From Hygrocybe punicea (Eukaryota; Basidiomycota; Agaricomycetes; Agaricales; Hygrophoraceae): a DNA stretch of 64,000 nt. The stretch covers positions 1,178,001 to 1,242,000 of the forward strand of contig OY744468.1 in NCBI GenBank assembly GCA_963556145.1, given 5' to 3'. A program made the position numbers and the translations under genes. Shown piece after piece: positions 21,601 to 33,874 of this stretch (the first letter of the stretch is position 1; each line of letters starts with the position of its first letter). Below the pieces are notes generated by a model that was given only the letters and a program-made list of their open reading frames with translations, was not told the origin of the DNA and did not search any database.

Positions 21601-21720
21601 CGTAAACAATGTCCTGGTCCTGGTCAGTAACGTGGCCGTCGTCAAAGTCGTACCCGCCCTCGCTGTCTTGGTCGTCGTCAAGCTGCTCAGGCCTCTCAGC
21701 GCGTCACGCCTGTCACACAT

Positions 21721-22453
21721 TGAATCCCCTTTCTTGGATATTTGGTTTGGAGGCCTCTGCCAAACAAAGAGAATAAGAGAGAGAAAACAAGACGGTAGGC
21801 TCTTCTTACATTCCAGCTTAAATACAACGTATGAACCATTTTTATTTACCGTATGTGAGACAAAGTATCCTCATACTTAGACATGGCGCTGAAACTGCCA
21901 TTAAGGTTAAACATTCTCCTAAGAAAACGGTCACCATGGCCGTTGGGTTGGGCAATCCCTGTAACACGTGACATTGGTCACAGATCGTCACATAGCGTCA
22001 CAGGCCTCCACCTATTGACCCAGTCGTTTTACAGCTTCAAAACTCCCTGTATTTAAAAAGTGTTGAGTGTAAAAAATGTCCGAAATGATTGTGGGCATCC
22101 ATCCCATAAATAAAATTCAATGTAAACTGTAGCTGAACAATACTATTCCGCCATCTCTCAAATGTCACACTGACTCACAGCCAAATGTAGCACAAAACTC
22201 AAATCTTCATAGACTCACTCAATTCAAATGATGGGGCTTAACTTTGGCTGAGCAAAACGCTTCGTTTGCGTATTAGAATATATTGTTCAAGACCGAACTT
22301 TTTTATCATTGCTAGTTGCCGAGATATAGTCAAAATTTCCCATTATCTCAATGGCAAGAGTGAATTTAAAAATTCTGTTTTGAACGAAAGTTTCTAACAT
22401 CTAAACGAAACATTTCTCTCAGCCAAAGTTAAGCTCCGGAATTTAATTTGAGT
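21721..22453. other. intergenic stretch, no gene seen
   Basis: AT-rich, no supported frame. GTCACA-type phrases cluster near 21960-22010. It likely holds the promoter of the minus-strand gene starting at 21600. Confidence 0.45.
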
Positions 22454-22461
22454 GATTCTAT
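22454..22461. repeat. target-site duplication of the KDZ element (left)
   Basis: GATTCTAT directly before the left end; the right partner is GATTTTAT at 29922-29929, one C/T difference. Confidence 0.8.
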
Positions 22462-22770
22462 CACCTGAGAAGCCCACCTAAGCCCTCTCCTTAGAGGTTA
22501 CATACCATCTTGCTAACCTCTCTAACTTGAGGGTATTTATCTTAGCTAGTGCCTCCTACAATAACTCTGCAATAACTAGTAGCAACTTAGCACCTATTCA
22601 CTAACCCCAAGGCCCGGACATTGATGTCCCGTACTACAACCCACTCACTGTTGTCCCAATTAGGACATACAGCGCTTTCTCCGAATGTAGATGTTTGGTC
22701 ACTGTTGGCTGCCCATATTTGGACATACCAAGCCAACCATACCCTCACATGCACTCAACATCCCCCTCAC
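22462..22770 (+). repeat. left terminal inverted repeat of the KDZ element
   Basis: About 300 bp almost identical in reverse complement to 29615-29921 (for example CTCTCCTTAGAGGTTACAT and GCTTTCTCCGAATGTAG in both). Inside it, to about 22895, tandem CACATGCGCTCAACATCC and GAGCTCATCATCCC units follow, differing in copy number between ends. Confidence 0.92.
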
Positions 22771-23221
22771 ATGCGCTCAACATCCCCCTCACGTGCGCTC
22801 AACATCCTGCTCATGTGCGCTCGCCATCCACCCTCTGAGCTCATCATCCCGCCCTCCGAGCTCATCATCCCACCTCCCGAGCTCATCATCCCACCAAGCT
22901 CAACATTTCATGACTTCTCAGTATATCTAGGGGGCAGACTTGTAGTTCATCTTCATGTACCTTATCACTAGATGGATTGTGAAACCGCACATGAATTGAC
23001 ATCACGATTACATGTTGGTTCAAGAAACTGGTATATATGGGGAGGGAGGGAACAGAGAGGGGGGGTTGGAGATTTTCAGACACGAAACTGGCAGGGCATG
23101 GGGGTGAGTGATCTGGGTTATGGTTTGGGCAGCAGGGCTATCGACATTCACTGGGGGAGGCATCAGCTAGCCGTGCAATAACCAGAAGGGCTGGGATATA
23201 CCTGAGCTTGTAGGGACTTAC

Positions 23222-24759
23222 TCAATCATCCCCACTCTCATCCGCGGTATCCGAGACGATTGCCTTGCTCTTCGCAGGGGCCCGCTTTACCTTCCTTTGA
23301 CCAACAGCCTTTGAGGCTTTCCTCCCGTGGCCACTCAACTTCTTGCTCGGTACCGACTTCTTTTTCTTCTTCTGCGGGCGATCTTCTTCTACATCGCTGC
23401 CATTGTCACTGCCGGGGTCGGGTGTATCACTATCGTGGGTGGGCTTGCGTGGTCGTTTCTTCCCTTTGTCGCTCCGTTCCTTGCGCTTCTTCCCGATGAC
23501 CTCACCTTGAGTTCGCCGGTCCTCGAGCTCAGCGACATGCTGCGCTACCTCACGCTTCGACAGCCGGACCCACTTGCATGACCCCGACTTGAGCGCATCT
23601 CGGAGTTTTTGAATGTCGCTCATCGCGCCAATTTCGGAGGGACTGACAAGTTGTGAAAAGGTCCAGCCAACTAGTTTGACTTTGTGGCACTCGACAATGG
23701 AGGTCTCGTAGTTTGCGTAGTTCATAACCATATCCTTAGCCTTGGTAGCAAATCCTGTCAGGGTATCAGTCAGACATTGTAAAAACGGCCAGTGGATCAA
23801 CTTACTGAGGCCCGACAGAATCATTTTTGTGCACTCAGCACAAACCAATGCTAACGTGTCACGGGCTTCACCATCTGTTACATTATTAGGCCATCTGCAG
23901 TAGCGAAAAAAAAGTCACCGACTCTTAGCACGAGAGCATGCCCACTGCTCAAACAATCGTGTGATGTCCCAGGGATCCATGCTGTAGGTCTCCCGGAGGA
24001 AATCCATCGAGCACCCAGATTCCAGCCACTCCGGCTCCATCGTGTCGTTGACATGTCCGCGAGTAATAAATGTGATAGCATGTGTGCCGGTGCGTTCAGC
24101 AAGGTTGTAAAGCTGTCCGGGGGTTCAACTTCATTGTGCAATGTTGAACATGACATGACTGACCTCATAGCTGATCCGATCCACTGTGGCCCGAACATCC
24201 TTTGCTGCAGAGACATTAGAAGGGCAGGCACCAAATGCTTTCGTGGTGCGATACTCTTCAAGACCAGCAATTAGTTCGTCTTTCTTTTCCGGCGTCATGT
24301 CTTGAAGGTTAGGGTCCTCTTTGGCAGGCCGTTGGAGTTCTGCAAGACGGAGTTGCTCGCCAGCAGGCAGGTCTAAAATTCCACATCATAAGCAAACATT
24401 GTCAGAAGTGAAACGAAATCATGTACTTTCATTCAATTCCGCCGATTTAAAATGCGTGAGAGCATTGTGCAAAGACGGAGCTCGTTTTTTGGTAAATGAT
24501 GTGCTGGCTTTGACAATCCGCTGGATGTACTTGACTTTCCGACTGTGCGTACGTGCAATTTCTTCAATTGTGATGTTGAGTTCATCGACTAGGGCATCAA
24601 TATCGGCCTGGAGCTTCGCTTTTTGATCTTCGTCCACTCACGCGCAAGTTTCCGCGTGGCTGTTGTAGCAGATGATTTTGTGCGCTGCCCGGGATTGATG
24701 ATGTCCTTGGTGGGGTTCCGCTCAGCCCAGGTGCCAGAGCCCTCTTGAGGGGGAGACAT
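23222..24759 (-). pseudogene. KDZ cargo gene 1: conserved basidiomycete protein, one frameshift
   Basis: Five exons on the minus strand: 24759-24427, 24372-24164, 24112-23923, 23874-23806, 23754-23222, all with 48-54 nt GT-AG introns. Exon 1 shifts frame near 24643, between TATRKLARE and DEDQKAKLQ; total length is one base short of a multiple of three, so a 1-nt deletion is likely. The central part (ELYNLAERTGTHAITFITRG, SMDPWDITRLFEQWA) and MVMNYANYETSIVECHKVKL are characteristic of a family I recall as repeated in mushroom genomes. The C-terminus is very basic (KKRKERSDKGKKRPRK, PQKKKKK), consistent with nuclear location. Function unknown; its location suggests a transposon-borne passenger. 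Confidence 0.7.
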
Positions 24760-24837
24760 GAATGGAACGCAGGGAAATGTTTTACAGTCAACAAGACCAC
24801 GTGCTCACTGGCAGTATTTCCTCATCTTCTGTTCACT

Positions 24838-25715
24838 ATGAAAATCGGTACGTGTTTCCACAACGCCTCTACACTTTTACTGACCAGTCATGTAGAAACT
24901 TTGGATGTCGGGAATGCGCAGTCTCAAATCCCGGCACCTTCAAGGTCACCGTCTCCATCCTCTCCCTCATCTCCAACCTCTGTATCCTCTATCCTAACCT
25001 CATCCACCGCGTCTCTAACATCGCCGGATGGCGGTATGAACTTTCCTGTAGCCGAAGATGTTTTTGAAATCGCCACACAGCAGGCACTTCAACGCACTCC
25101 CATCCCACTGACAAGACTTGACAGCCCCAGGACCGGAAAAAACGCAGCATACGTAGTTTTCAACGGAAGGAAAATGGGTGTTTTTCATTCTTGGTGAGTT
25201 CAGGTTATCGACGTGGATGCTTTGCTAACCCTAAAGACAGGAATGCTTGCTCCTCAATGACAAGCGGCTTCCCCAACGCTAACTACCATGGGTATCACAC
25301 CATCAATGCAGCACAGGAAGCATGGGAGACCGCTGTTGCTAATGGAACTACAGGTAGTATCTCCTATCAGGCTCCTTGCACTCCCCAACACGCACCCCAA
25401 AGCGTCTGGAGTGTGGCGACGCCAACACCGCCCTCGCCAGGCCCCTGCGCAGCTGGGCAATGTGACAAAGAGTCATATTGGGTGGTTCTGCAGGGCATCT
25501 TCCCGGGTGTCTATCACAGAAAGTAAATACTAGAATGAAATGGCCTATCACATGCTAACAGCACCTGCAGGACATGTGCTCGCTCTGCCCTTGGTCACAC
25601 CTCCAACCCCATAATTGAGCGTGCACGCAGCCTTGCTGAAGCTGACCGCCTGTTCGTCCGTGGGTACATGGCTGGCGACGTGAAACATGAGATCACCATG
25701 TCACCATCGCAGTGA
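24838..25715 (+). CDS. KDZ cargo gene 2: RNase H1-N/viroplasmin-like domain protein, intact
   Basis: Four exons: 24838-24847, 24896-25193, 25241-25522, 25571-25715, total 735 nt, giving 244 residues without a stop. After a Ser/Pro/Thr-rich head comes YVVFNGRKMGVFHSW, then PNANYHGYHTINAAQEAWE. This resembles the small RNase H1 N-terminal (viroplasmin) fold that binds RNA:DNA hybrids, with its V..G...G.. W and G(F/Y)..A..AW pattern. The second half ends in a conserved helix (NPIIERARSLAEADRLFVRG). It is divergently arranged with cargo gene 1 (79 bp between their start codons). No RNase H catalytic domain is fused. Unlike the transposase in the same element, its frame is open. Confidence 0.7.
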
Positions 25716-26089
25716 GGGTTAGGTTGGGCCCAATGATTGTGTTTTGCGGGTAGTGTAGTACTAGTGTGTTTTGTACCTCGCTTTGTATGTACCGACGCCG
25801 ACTATCAACTGTTTTGACTTGCCCTTGCTGTGATCTGAAATTGAACCGATTCCTACAAGAAGAGTTGACGGTGTGCACAGTTTGGATACACAGGCCTAGC
25901 TAGATACAAGATGTGGTGCTACAGAAATCACTAACTTGAAGTAGGGCTCACGATCTGTTAAAGTGACTAATCGATGCTAATCCGTTACTGAATATTACTG
26001 ACTACCTGCATTTAGAATTGTGGCTTGGTGCACGCGTTCAGAATTGTGGCTGACATGATGCGCTGCATCAAACCTTCTCAACTCCTGCC

Positions 26090-29000
26090 ATGAGCAAGCG
26101 CACAAAGACCCGCAACCTCACCTCATCGTCTTCTTGAAAGGTCACATACTCAGGGAGTAAGTCTAATGCTTCTGGTTGTCGTGTGCCCTTCAAGGAATCA
26201 CTTGGTGGCCGACAGATTAATGCATGCCACGTCTCCCTAGCTGAACTACAGACTTTGACTACTGGGTAAGAACTGTGTGTATTGACTGATTTTTGACTGA
26301 TCACTTTTCAGAAATGACTGCAGCGGAGCACCGTGCATATGATGAGTTACGCAATGGCTCCCCCGATGAGAGAGATGGGGATTGGTTAATGATGGATGAC
26401 GTGCTCACTGGCACTGATTACATGGATATCAGCCATGCTGGCGGGGAATTTGCAGAGGTAGCTCGAGCTGTGGCAGAGGACCTGAAGAAGGATAAAATGA
26501 AATGGTCAGCTAACAGTCCGTGTTCTGTGATCGACACTGATTACCTTGCAGTCGAAAGCATGCTGCCGACCATCGCACACGACGAGATCGCACGGAAAAC
26601 CTCCACAATCTCTTCGCTGGGCAAATGGAGAAGATGGCTGATGCATACATGGGTTGGGTAGCCCGGTCTGATGCAGCAGGTGGGCTGGATGGAAGGATGC
26701 CTGATGTATTGCGTGGCCCAAGCGCGGATGGCGGGTATCGAGCCAACATCGTGGACGTATTTAGTGAGTTTCTCTTTCGCATCTTGTGTTCAACTTCACT
26801 TAGTGACCTGGAGGCTTGTACCCAATGACTTTTGACTTGTGCTCAACAGACGCATACATCGCCACAGCTTTCATTCGCCAGGGTTTCATCCCTTGTTCAC
26901 CTGTTAAGCCTACCGTAGCCATCACTGTCCGAGCTCTTGAACTATATTGGATGGTGCATCTGTGCAGCCCTCATCTCGCCGTGCAACCTTTCATGAAAGC
27001 ACTTTGTGATTTGCATGGGGTCCGCCTTTTCTTTATGCTATTACCTTGGTGCTGACATTATGACCCCCAGGTTCCTTTCAAAGCTCAATTGTCACGACAT
27101 TTTTCTGACGCATATGATGTTTATCTTGCCATCCACTCCACCGTCGACAAACGTGTTCAATGTGCCCTTCATCGTGACACCCCCAATTGGAGGCTGCGGC
27201 ATTGCTGCCCTGCCTGTACTTACAAACTCAAGCATGAGCTTCGGCTTGTATATGACATGATGTTCACGATGGATGGCAATGACTCGCAGAGGCGCATCTT
27301 GCAATGCGGATCAACGGTGGATGGTATTGATGGCGAGCCTGTTGTTGGGCCGGTGATTGAATGTATCGACACCAGGGTTTGCAACAGTGATTATTATTTG
27401 CCACGAGCTAAGGTTGACAAGTGGGAGAAGACGGTGTTGCAGGAGTTGCAGTCTGGCAAGGATGGCCAGGTGAGTCTCCAGCTTGCAGGTTCTTGTTTTT
27501 GCTCATAGCGAGTGAGACAGGATGACCCAGACATCAACCCATGCTCCGACCGTTGGCGAAATATGACGGCAGAAATCACGGTGCGGATGTGGGGCATCTT
27601 TGATGAAACAGGGATATTCCTTTCCCTTTGCCATCATGGGTTTGTCCTCCTTATTGCAGATATGGTTCGCAGTGGTGAGCTGTATGTTTCGAGTTCCCCT
27701 TCCCTCATAGCCATGCCTGACCACCAAGGGTTGCAGGGTGAAGTATGCTCTAGCCACTGTTGAGGAGCTCATCACCGTTTTAAAAATGAAGCTTGGTGGC
27801 AGGTATGATATTGGGTGCAAGTTTGGTACCACTGTGAACCCGAGCCCCCTCGGACCCCTTGCTCATGAATTTGACTACAAGTCACTTGTTGGTGCCTTTC
27901 ACGGCCATGCACATAATCGCATATGTCAACTCTCTCACCTCGTAACCTACGACGTCGATGCAGGCCTCAATGACTTAGAAGGCTGTGAACCTGCCTTCTC
28001 ATGATCAAATGCTCTAGCTGGGTCACTCCGTTATGCCAGCATATTCCACCGTCGGCAGGCTATCATCACATACTTCAAACACACCGACAATTTTGACACT
28101 TATTACAACCTCAGTACGTATATTCTCTGTTTCATTGAATCCTTGCTCATCGGATGCTAGGTACCTTTCTTTACAACAACTATTCACAAGCTCTCGACAT
28201 CCTCACCAGCGGGCCCATGGCGTTGACTCATGCGATGAAGGAACTCGGGTTAACCAGCACCGCTGTCTTTGGTGATTGGCTAGCTGAGGAACGTGCTTAC
28301 CTGAAGGCGTTGACAAAAGAGCCCCCAGTGGAGACCCTCCAGATGGAGTATTTTCAGAAGCTGGTGAATCTCCATGCAAGCGAGTGAGTTTTTGTTTTCT
28401 CCATGATGTTTGTTGCACTGACATGTGCTAGAACCACTCTGGACGCTGCCCGGCAGGCATGGTTGATTGAGACTCCTGAGAACATGTCAGCTAAATCACG
28501 AAGGGACACCACTCAATCCAAGGAAACCTCCCGACGGCATGCTCTCGAGGGGCGGGATAAGGACCTGGTGATAGTGCAAGACCTTGAACAGCGACTTGGA
28601 ATCACCTTTCGCTGGGAACCAGGGTTCGTGGAATGGGATGCTGCAGTCAAGTTGGTGGCAATGCGCAAGTATCAACGGGCCCTTGATAGCCTGGAGGGGC
28701 TCGTTGTTGCTCAGTTGTTTGAGCTTACAAAGATGAATATGTCGCAAACTGGCAAGTGTGCCATCTTGACATACTCAACGCCTACTGACTATTGACTGTT
28801 ACAGGCTACAAGCTGCGCAAGCACATCGCCAAGGCACTGCAGTCCCGGTCTCAAGCTATCCGAACAGCGTTAGAGTGCTACAATGCGGCTGCGCAAACAC
28901 TTTCCCCGCCTTGCCCAACCCTCCAGTGGAACGACGTGGTTGAATATGCATTCCTGGCCGACTTTGACCTCCTCTGTGACACATGCCAGGATGTACAGCT

Positions 29001-29472
29001 TCGCCCCTGGGCCACACCTACTGGCCGTCTGGCCCTGGATCTCCACTTCAAAATACAAAGTGCCCAGGCTGAAATCACCCGCCTCAATATAGAGATCCTG
29101 CGCTTCACTATGTATCTTCGCGATGAGGATGTGTTCCTGCATAAGCGGCAGGCTGCACTGCAAGAAAATGATGCATGCCTAGCCCACCACATTGCCATCT
29201 TCAGGAGGGAGTGAGGGCATTTCATGAAGCACCACAATCACTGCCTTGCAAAAATTGCGAAGCTCAAAGGCTTCACTGGCAGCCTAACCCCAGGTACCAG
29301 TGCAGAAGAAATAACAGAACGGTGTGACATGGATGTTTGCACTGAGGAGGTGCACCACGCAGTTGATGGGGAGGATGAGGAGGATGAGGAGTGGAATGGG
29401 GAGAATGAGAATGATGATGAGGACGACGAAGAGGAGATAAGTCGGGCTATATATGAAATTTTGTATCTCTAG
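26090..29472 (+). pseudogene. KDZ transposase with in-frame TGA stops
   Basis: ATG at 26090 reads MSKRTKTRNLTSSSS then TGA (26135-26137). Downstream exons carry AYDELRNGSPDERDGDW, DVLTGTDYMDISHAGGEF, the CxC-type cysteine cluster (CALHRDTP...RHCCPACTYKLK), the first catalytic region (FTMDGNDSQRR), ETGIFLSLCHHGF and DMVRSGEL, then YDIGCKFG and AFHGHAHNRICQL. Further TGA codons fall at 28002-28004 (AFS*SNALAG, where family members have Lys/Arg) and 29212-29214 (RRE*GHFM). Small introns separate the exons, for example around 26760-26850, 27040-27070, 27465-27520 and 28765-28804. The acidic tail ends at about 29472. All three stops are one transition from CGA. The catalytic core is otherwise recognisable. 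Confidence 0.8.
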
Positions 29473-29614
29473 AGACTTTCATTATGGCATGGCTTACATG
29501 ATATCTAAGGGTTTGTGAAGTATGTGAGGGGGTAGGTATAAAATTGTTGGAGGGCGGGATGATGAGCTCAGAGGGCGGGATGATGAGCTCAGAGGGTGGA
29601 TGGTGAGCGCACGT

Positions 29615-29921
29615 GAGGGGGATGTTGAGCGCATGTGAGGGTATGGTTGGCTTGGTATGTCCAAATATGGGCAGCCAACAGTGACCAAACATCTACATTC
29701 GGAGAAAGCGCTGTATGTCCTAATTGGGACAACAGTGAGCGGGTTGTAGTATGGGACATCAATGTCCGGGCCTTGGGGTTAGTGAATAGGTGCTAAGTGG
29801 CTACTAGTTATTGCAGAGTTATTGTAGGAGGCACTAGCTAAGATAAATACCCTCAAGTTAGAGAGGTTAGCAAGATGGTATGTAACCTCTAAGGAGAGGG
29901 CTTAGGTGGGCTTCTCAGGTG
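29615..29921 (-). repeat. right terminal inverted repeat of the KDZ element
   Basis: Reverse complement of the left end, ending CTCAGGTG at 29921; tandem 21-22 bp subterminal units lie at 29545-29625. Duplication GATTTTAT follows at 29922-29929. Confidence 0.92.
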
Positions 29922-30131
29922 GATTTTATAGATGAAGAAGGGGTTACATCCTAAAATGGTGCATACTGCAGCATAGCCACAGTCAGGGGCACTTGAACTA
30001 TAGGTGTAGCACCAGGTTGATCTATCTGAGTTTGAAAAATATAACTAAGGACAAACACGATATAATTGCGAACAAACAATTCCGTCCACTATGCGTCTGT
30101 TCATTTAACGCTAGCGTTCCGCCGCCTGAAG

Positions 30132-32315
30132 ATGGATTCCAACATTATCAAGCGTCCAGTCGGCCGTCCGAAAGGATCTAAAAATAAACCAGGGGCATGG
30201 GCTGGCAGGCCACGCAAAAAGGCTAGCGAAAGTGGGGTGACCAGACCTCTGTACATTATGGCTTCGTTCTCGTTCATTCTGATTGATCAGTAGGTTATTT
30301 CTGAAGCAGATATTGAACGTGATCATACTATACCTGTGATTGCGCCATCGGCGTTTGCGGCTACCGTAGTTTGTGGTGCGTATTGTCATTTCATATTTTT
30401 TTACTTTGCATGTCGAGCAATGGCTTCATTTGGACTGCAGCTCCCCATCCCAGTTCCATGCAGCCTGCCGAACCGCATCCTGTTGCTGCCCAATCACTAG
30501 ACAATGATGCTGCATCTGCGCCACAACTACTGTCTGCACCCTCCTGCCAAGCGGCAATGTGACCTGAGTCCCACGATGATCCAGAGCCTGAACGGCCAGT
30601 GGACACAGGGGAGATAGTAGCTAGTGGGGGTAAGTTCATTCATACCAGACAGGTTCCCATTACTGAAATACTAGTCAACCGTGCCGTATAGAACTGCGCC
30701 ATGTTGAACCGCCTGTTGGGAGCGCTGCAAATACCTTAGAAGATGAACTTGACACCGGTAGGTCTCTTTAGCATGACTATTATAGTTTCTGATGGCGTTT
30801 CTTCAGAATTCCTCCACTCGGATGGTACAGATGATACTGATCTTGATGAGATCTTGGGTGGCCCAACACATGACAATGACCTTGAAAGATTTCAACCTGT
30901 GGATGACGACGATGATAACGATGAGTTGGACACGTCATCTATCTTGCAGGACAGTCACGGTCCTGGTGCAAACCTGCCGGCCCACTCTAGCAAACCAAAG
31001 TTGCGTTCTGCCATGCCAAAGTGGTTGCTCAATAACTACCGGGATGTCTGCACTCGTTTACATCAGGAAATAGAACAGAACAAGCAGCCATCATGTTATA
31101 AAGCAGGCTCGTTCATGCTTCATCCGGCAAATCCTACCCTTGTTACACCTCCGCAGGCTACTCCGTCGATTTTCTACCAACCCCACTATCTTATATGGTT
31201 GCCGCATCCTCTTCATCGCATTCTGTGTCCTGCATGCAAACAGGCAAACCGGAAAATGGTTGATGGCTCACCAGTCTTCCTTCGTGTTCTTACATTTCCT
31301 CGTCGTCCTCGCCGTGTTGTTGATATAGAATACAACATTTTTATTATTGGTCAGTGCTACTACTGCAGCCAGGAAACATGCAGGAAGACATACCAAAGCT
31401 GGTCCCCTGCAATCTTACAAGCAATCCCGCCATCCCTGGCAGCTGCATTCCCTGTTCATCTCACATATCGGAATGGCCTCTCGGATCGTCTTGTTGCCAT
31501 GATGCGTGCTTCTTTTCAACGTGGTATTGGGCCATCACCATTTGCGGAGATGATTCGGACCTTCCACATCCGATATCATGAAAAGTTGCAAATCCAATAT
31601 CTGGAATTGGTGAGGTCACGACGGGATGCCATTACTTGTGGCCTCCTTGCTTGCCATGAACCATTTGGACTGTGGGATGACAGTCACTGCTATGCAGGTT
31701 ATGTTCCATCCCATCGGTACTTTTGTGAATTCTATGATTATATTATCGAGTCACATGCATCGGAAATTGATCAACACATGGCTATGTTGTCTGCACGGAT
31801 TCTATGTATTGATCATAGTCACAAAGTATGTCAGATCCTTCTGTCAGAATTTATGAAACTGATATACCTTGGAAGGTTCTGAAACATTTGGGAAAAGTCA
31901 ATGGCTGTGCGGTGTTTGGTGCACTACATACAGTCGTCAATGAGTATGGTGAATGTCGTGCGATGACATTGACACCTACAAAAGCACATGATCAGTTCAT
32001 GCCAGCACTTTCAGCCATACCTCACAGTCTTCGAAAATACGGTCATGGAGATCTGGAGCTTGTATATACCGACAATGTGCGAGGTGACAAGAATGAACTG
32101 GAATGAGTTTTCCCATCTCTTCTCCGTGAAGTTTCACCAGTCCCTGCTTCATCCCTGACACCTGTTTCACTTCCCGACGGATGGAGTGTCTACACCTTGA
32201 GCTCATCGTATCAGGTTCAGACCTGGCTCAATGTTTTCATGGAAAATTTTCCAGCAAATCCTTCAGACGAGACAGTGAATATTGCTATGGACATGGAGTG
32301 GCCCGTTGACAGACA
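30132..32315 (+). pseudogene. AT-hook / DUF6729-like / 3'-5' exonuclease-like gene, decayed and truncated
   Basis: ATG at 30132 opens a DNA-binding AT-hook region (RPVGRPKGSKNKPGAW, AGRPRKK). Later exons give an acidic linker, then a cysteine-rich domain (HPLHRILCPACKQ, RRPRRVVDIEYN, GQCYYCSQETC) that I recall as DUF6729. Then follow LTYRNGLSDRLVAMMRASFQRG, CIDHSHK, and after a 50-nt intron (31826-31875) the block ALHTVVNEYGECRAM. The last part, IAMDMEWPVDR, matches the first acidic motif of DEDD 3'-5' exonucleases and then breaks off. Another intron is 30758-30806. In-frame TGA codons at 30560-30562 and 32104-32106 are one transition from CGA. Such genes are multicopy and transposon-associated in mushrooms; the specific element is not identifiable here. 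Confidence 0.6.
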
Positions 32316-33189
32316 ATGATTGGGAGGATGTTGAAGAATAATGTGAAGTTTCCTTTGTTTTTAATACTATATCAGCTTCCAATTTTATGTACAAGTATTC
32401 CTGAAGTGTCTATGATGTATATGCATTTTAAATGGCAACAAAAAGCCAATTTCTCACCATTTCCGAGGCTAATCATTCAGTGGGTCACCATTTGTCACGC
32501 TTTGCGTCACAGCCCGTTATGTCACGCTGCCGCGTCACAGTACAGTATTGCCCAACCCCATTGATATCAATGAAGCGAGAACAAGTATGACAAATGAGGA
32601 CATGAGAACGAAGATGAGGATGGCCTGAACAACAGCATTAACGATAAGGTGGAGAATGTCAAGGACCATGACATAGGCAGAGGCAGCAGCAGTGCGACAG
32701 TGCCAACAACAATGAGGATGGCTGCCCTACCAACACCTCCCACAGCCTCATCAGTAAAACCAGGGTCTGCTACGCAGCCTTATATAGCAAGTCCATAGCT
32801 ATCATAGCACCTAAAGCAGCCATAGCAAGGTCTTAGGGTTTACCTAGCTTGGCACAACTTCTATGGAGTACTGTATAGCTTGGCCAGCCATCTGTAGAGG
32901 ACTTCGTAGCCAAGCAGACAATCTGTTAGTACTCTATAGCTGGCCCAGAATGTACCGGAATCACAGCCCCTGGTTGCCCACACTTGGCAAATGGTTGAAA
33001 ACCAGAAATGGCAAATAAAATTTTATAACGACTCAGACAATGGCTGTAGGCTCAAGCACACAGAGACACTAATTCTCCCTTTAATCTAAGACAACCATCA
33101 ACTGAGTATCCACATGTGCTTTTGCCGAAGTACGAAACCTTTCAATTCAGGTAACATGTCAGAGTAATCAACGCTTCATAATATATCAC
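32316..33189. other. intergenic stretch, no gene seen
   Basis: Degenerate sequence with GAGGATG-like and TATAGC-type phrases repeated near 32600-32950. No supported frame. Confidence 0.45.
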
Positions 33190-33811
33190 TTACCAGCCCC
33201 TCTCTGCCCACTGTTTCTGGGCAGCGCAGAACTTCCCCCAATGATAAGCATTCCCTTTCATGGTTGCAATGAGCTGTAGAATCCCTTCATATGTTTGCCT
33301 ATATGTTTCTCCATCGAGCTCATGTTTCTCATCATAAAAACCACCCCGGTAGGCATTGAGGATACATTTGATCTGAGTTGAGCAGAAAAAGTTGAAAGTG
33401 AAATGGATAAAATAAGGGGACAGCATACCATAGTGGCACAAAGTGCAACTATTCCGCATGGTACTTCTTCCTCAAAATCCTCTGGGAATCGGAGGCCAAC
33501 TTTGATAGACCATAGAAATATTGATACAGTTCCACAATTGCTGCGTGCATCACATTGTTTGTTCTTCCCTATTATAAAAAAAAGATCAGTTGGCTTCTGG
33601 TGTGATTGCAGTTCTTACCTGGCTGTCCTTTTTTTCATCCTGTAGAAATTTCCCTTTTTCCAGGTACTGCTCAATATTTTGCTGCACCATAGCAATATAT
33701 TCATTTTGACCAGATGGCATTTCTTCGGGAAAGATACGGTAGTGGTGTTCTACAACACTTTTAGCCTTTGCCTTGAGATCGCCACGAAAAGTTGAACAAT
33801 CAGCAAAAAGC
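33190..33811 (-). pseudogene. DUF6532-like gene remnant (3' exons)
   Basis: Minus-strand exons: about 33811-33630 (FRGDLKAKAKSVVEHHYRIF, QNIEQYLEKGKF), intron, 33570-33432 (RTNNVMHAAIVELYQYFYG, PEDFEEEVPCGIVALCATM), intron with donor gtatgctg, and 33370-33190 (IKCILNAYRGG, ETYRQTYEGILQLI, stop). The order (parsed helical region, xxNxxxHAAIVELYQxFFY, then YxxxYxxH-like segment) fits the DUF6532 family of multicopy fungal proteins of unknown role. A frame change between ELYQYFYG and FPEDFEEE near 33500 and loss of the 5' part (Helitron sequence starts at about 33875) show it is broken. Confidence 0.5.
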
Positions 33812-33874
33812 TACGAAAACAGTGGTCAGTAATTGCAATCATAAATATGTAAAAAGATCCCAACGTAGTGAATC

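Larger units (their letters stand above)
22462..29921 (+). mobile_element. KDZ-type DNA transposon with two cargo genes
   Basis: 7460-bp element bounded by long terminal inverted repeats starting CACCTGAGAAGCCCACC and an 8-bp duplication (one mismatch). It contains a plus-strand gene matching KDZ (Kyakuja-Dileera-Zisupton) transposases by memory of their motifs (TYKLK...FTMDGNDS, ETGIF...CHHGF, YDIGCKFG, AFHGHAHNR), plus a minus-strand gene and a plus-strand gene with no obvious transposition role. TIR mismatches are mostly CG versus CA, and the transposase has in-frame TGA codons, so this copy is inactive. Element limits are well supported; family assignment is from motif recognition. Confidence 0.88.
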
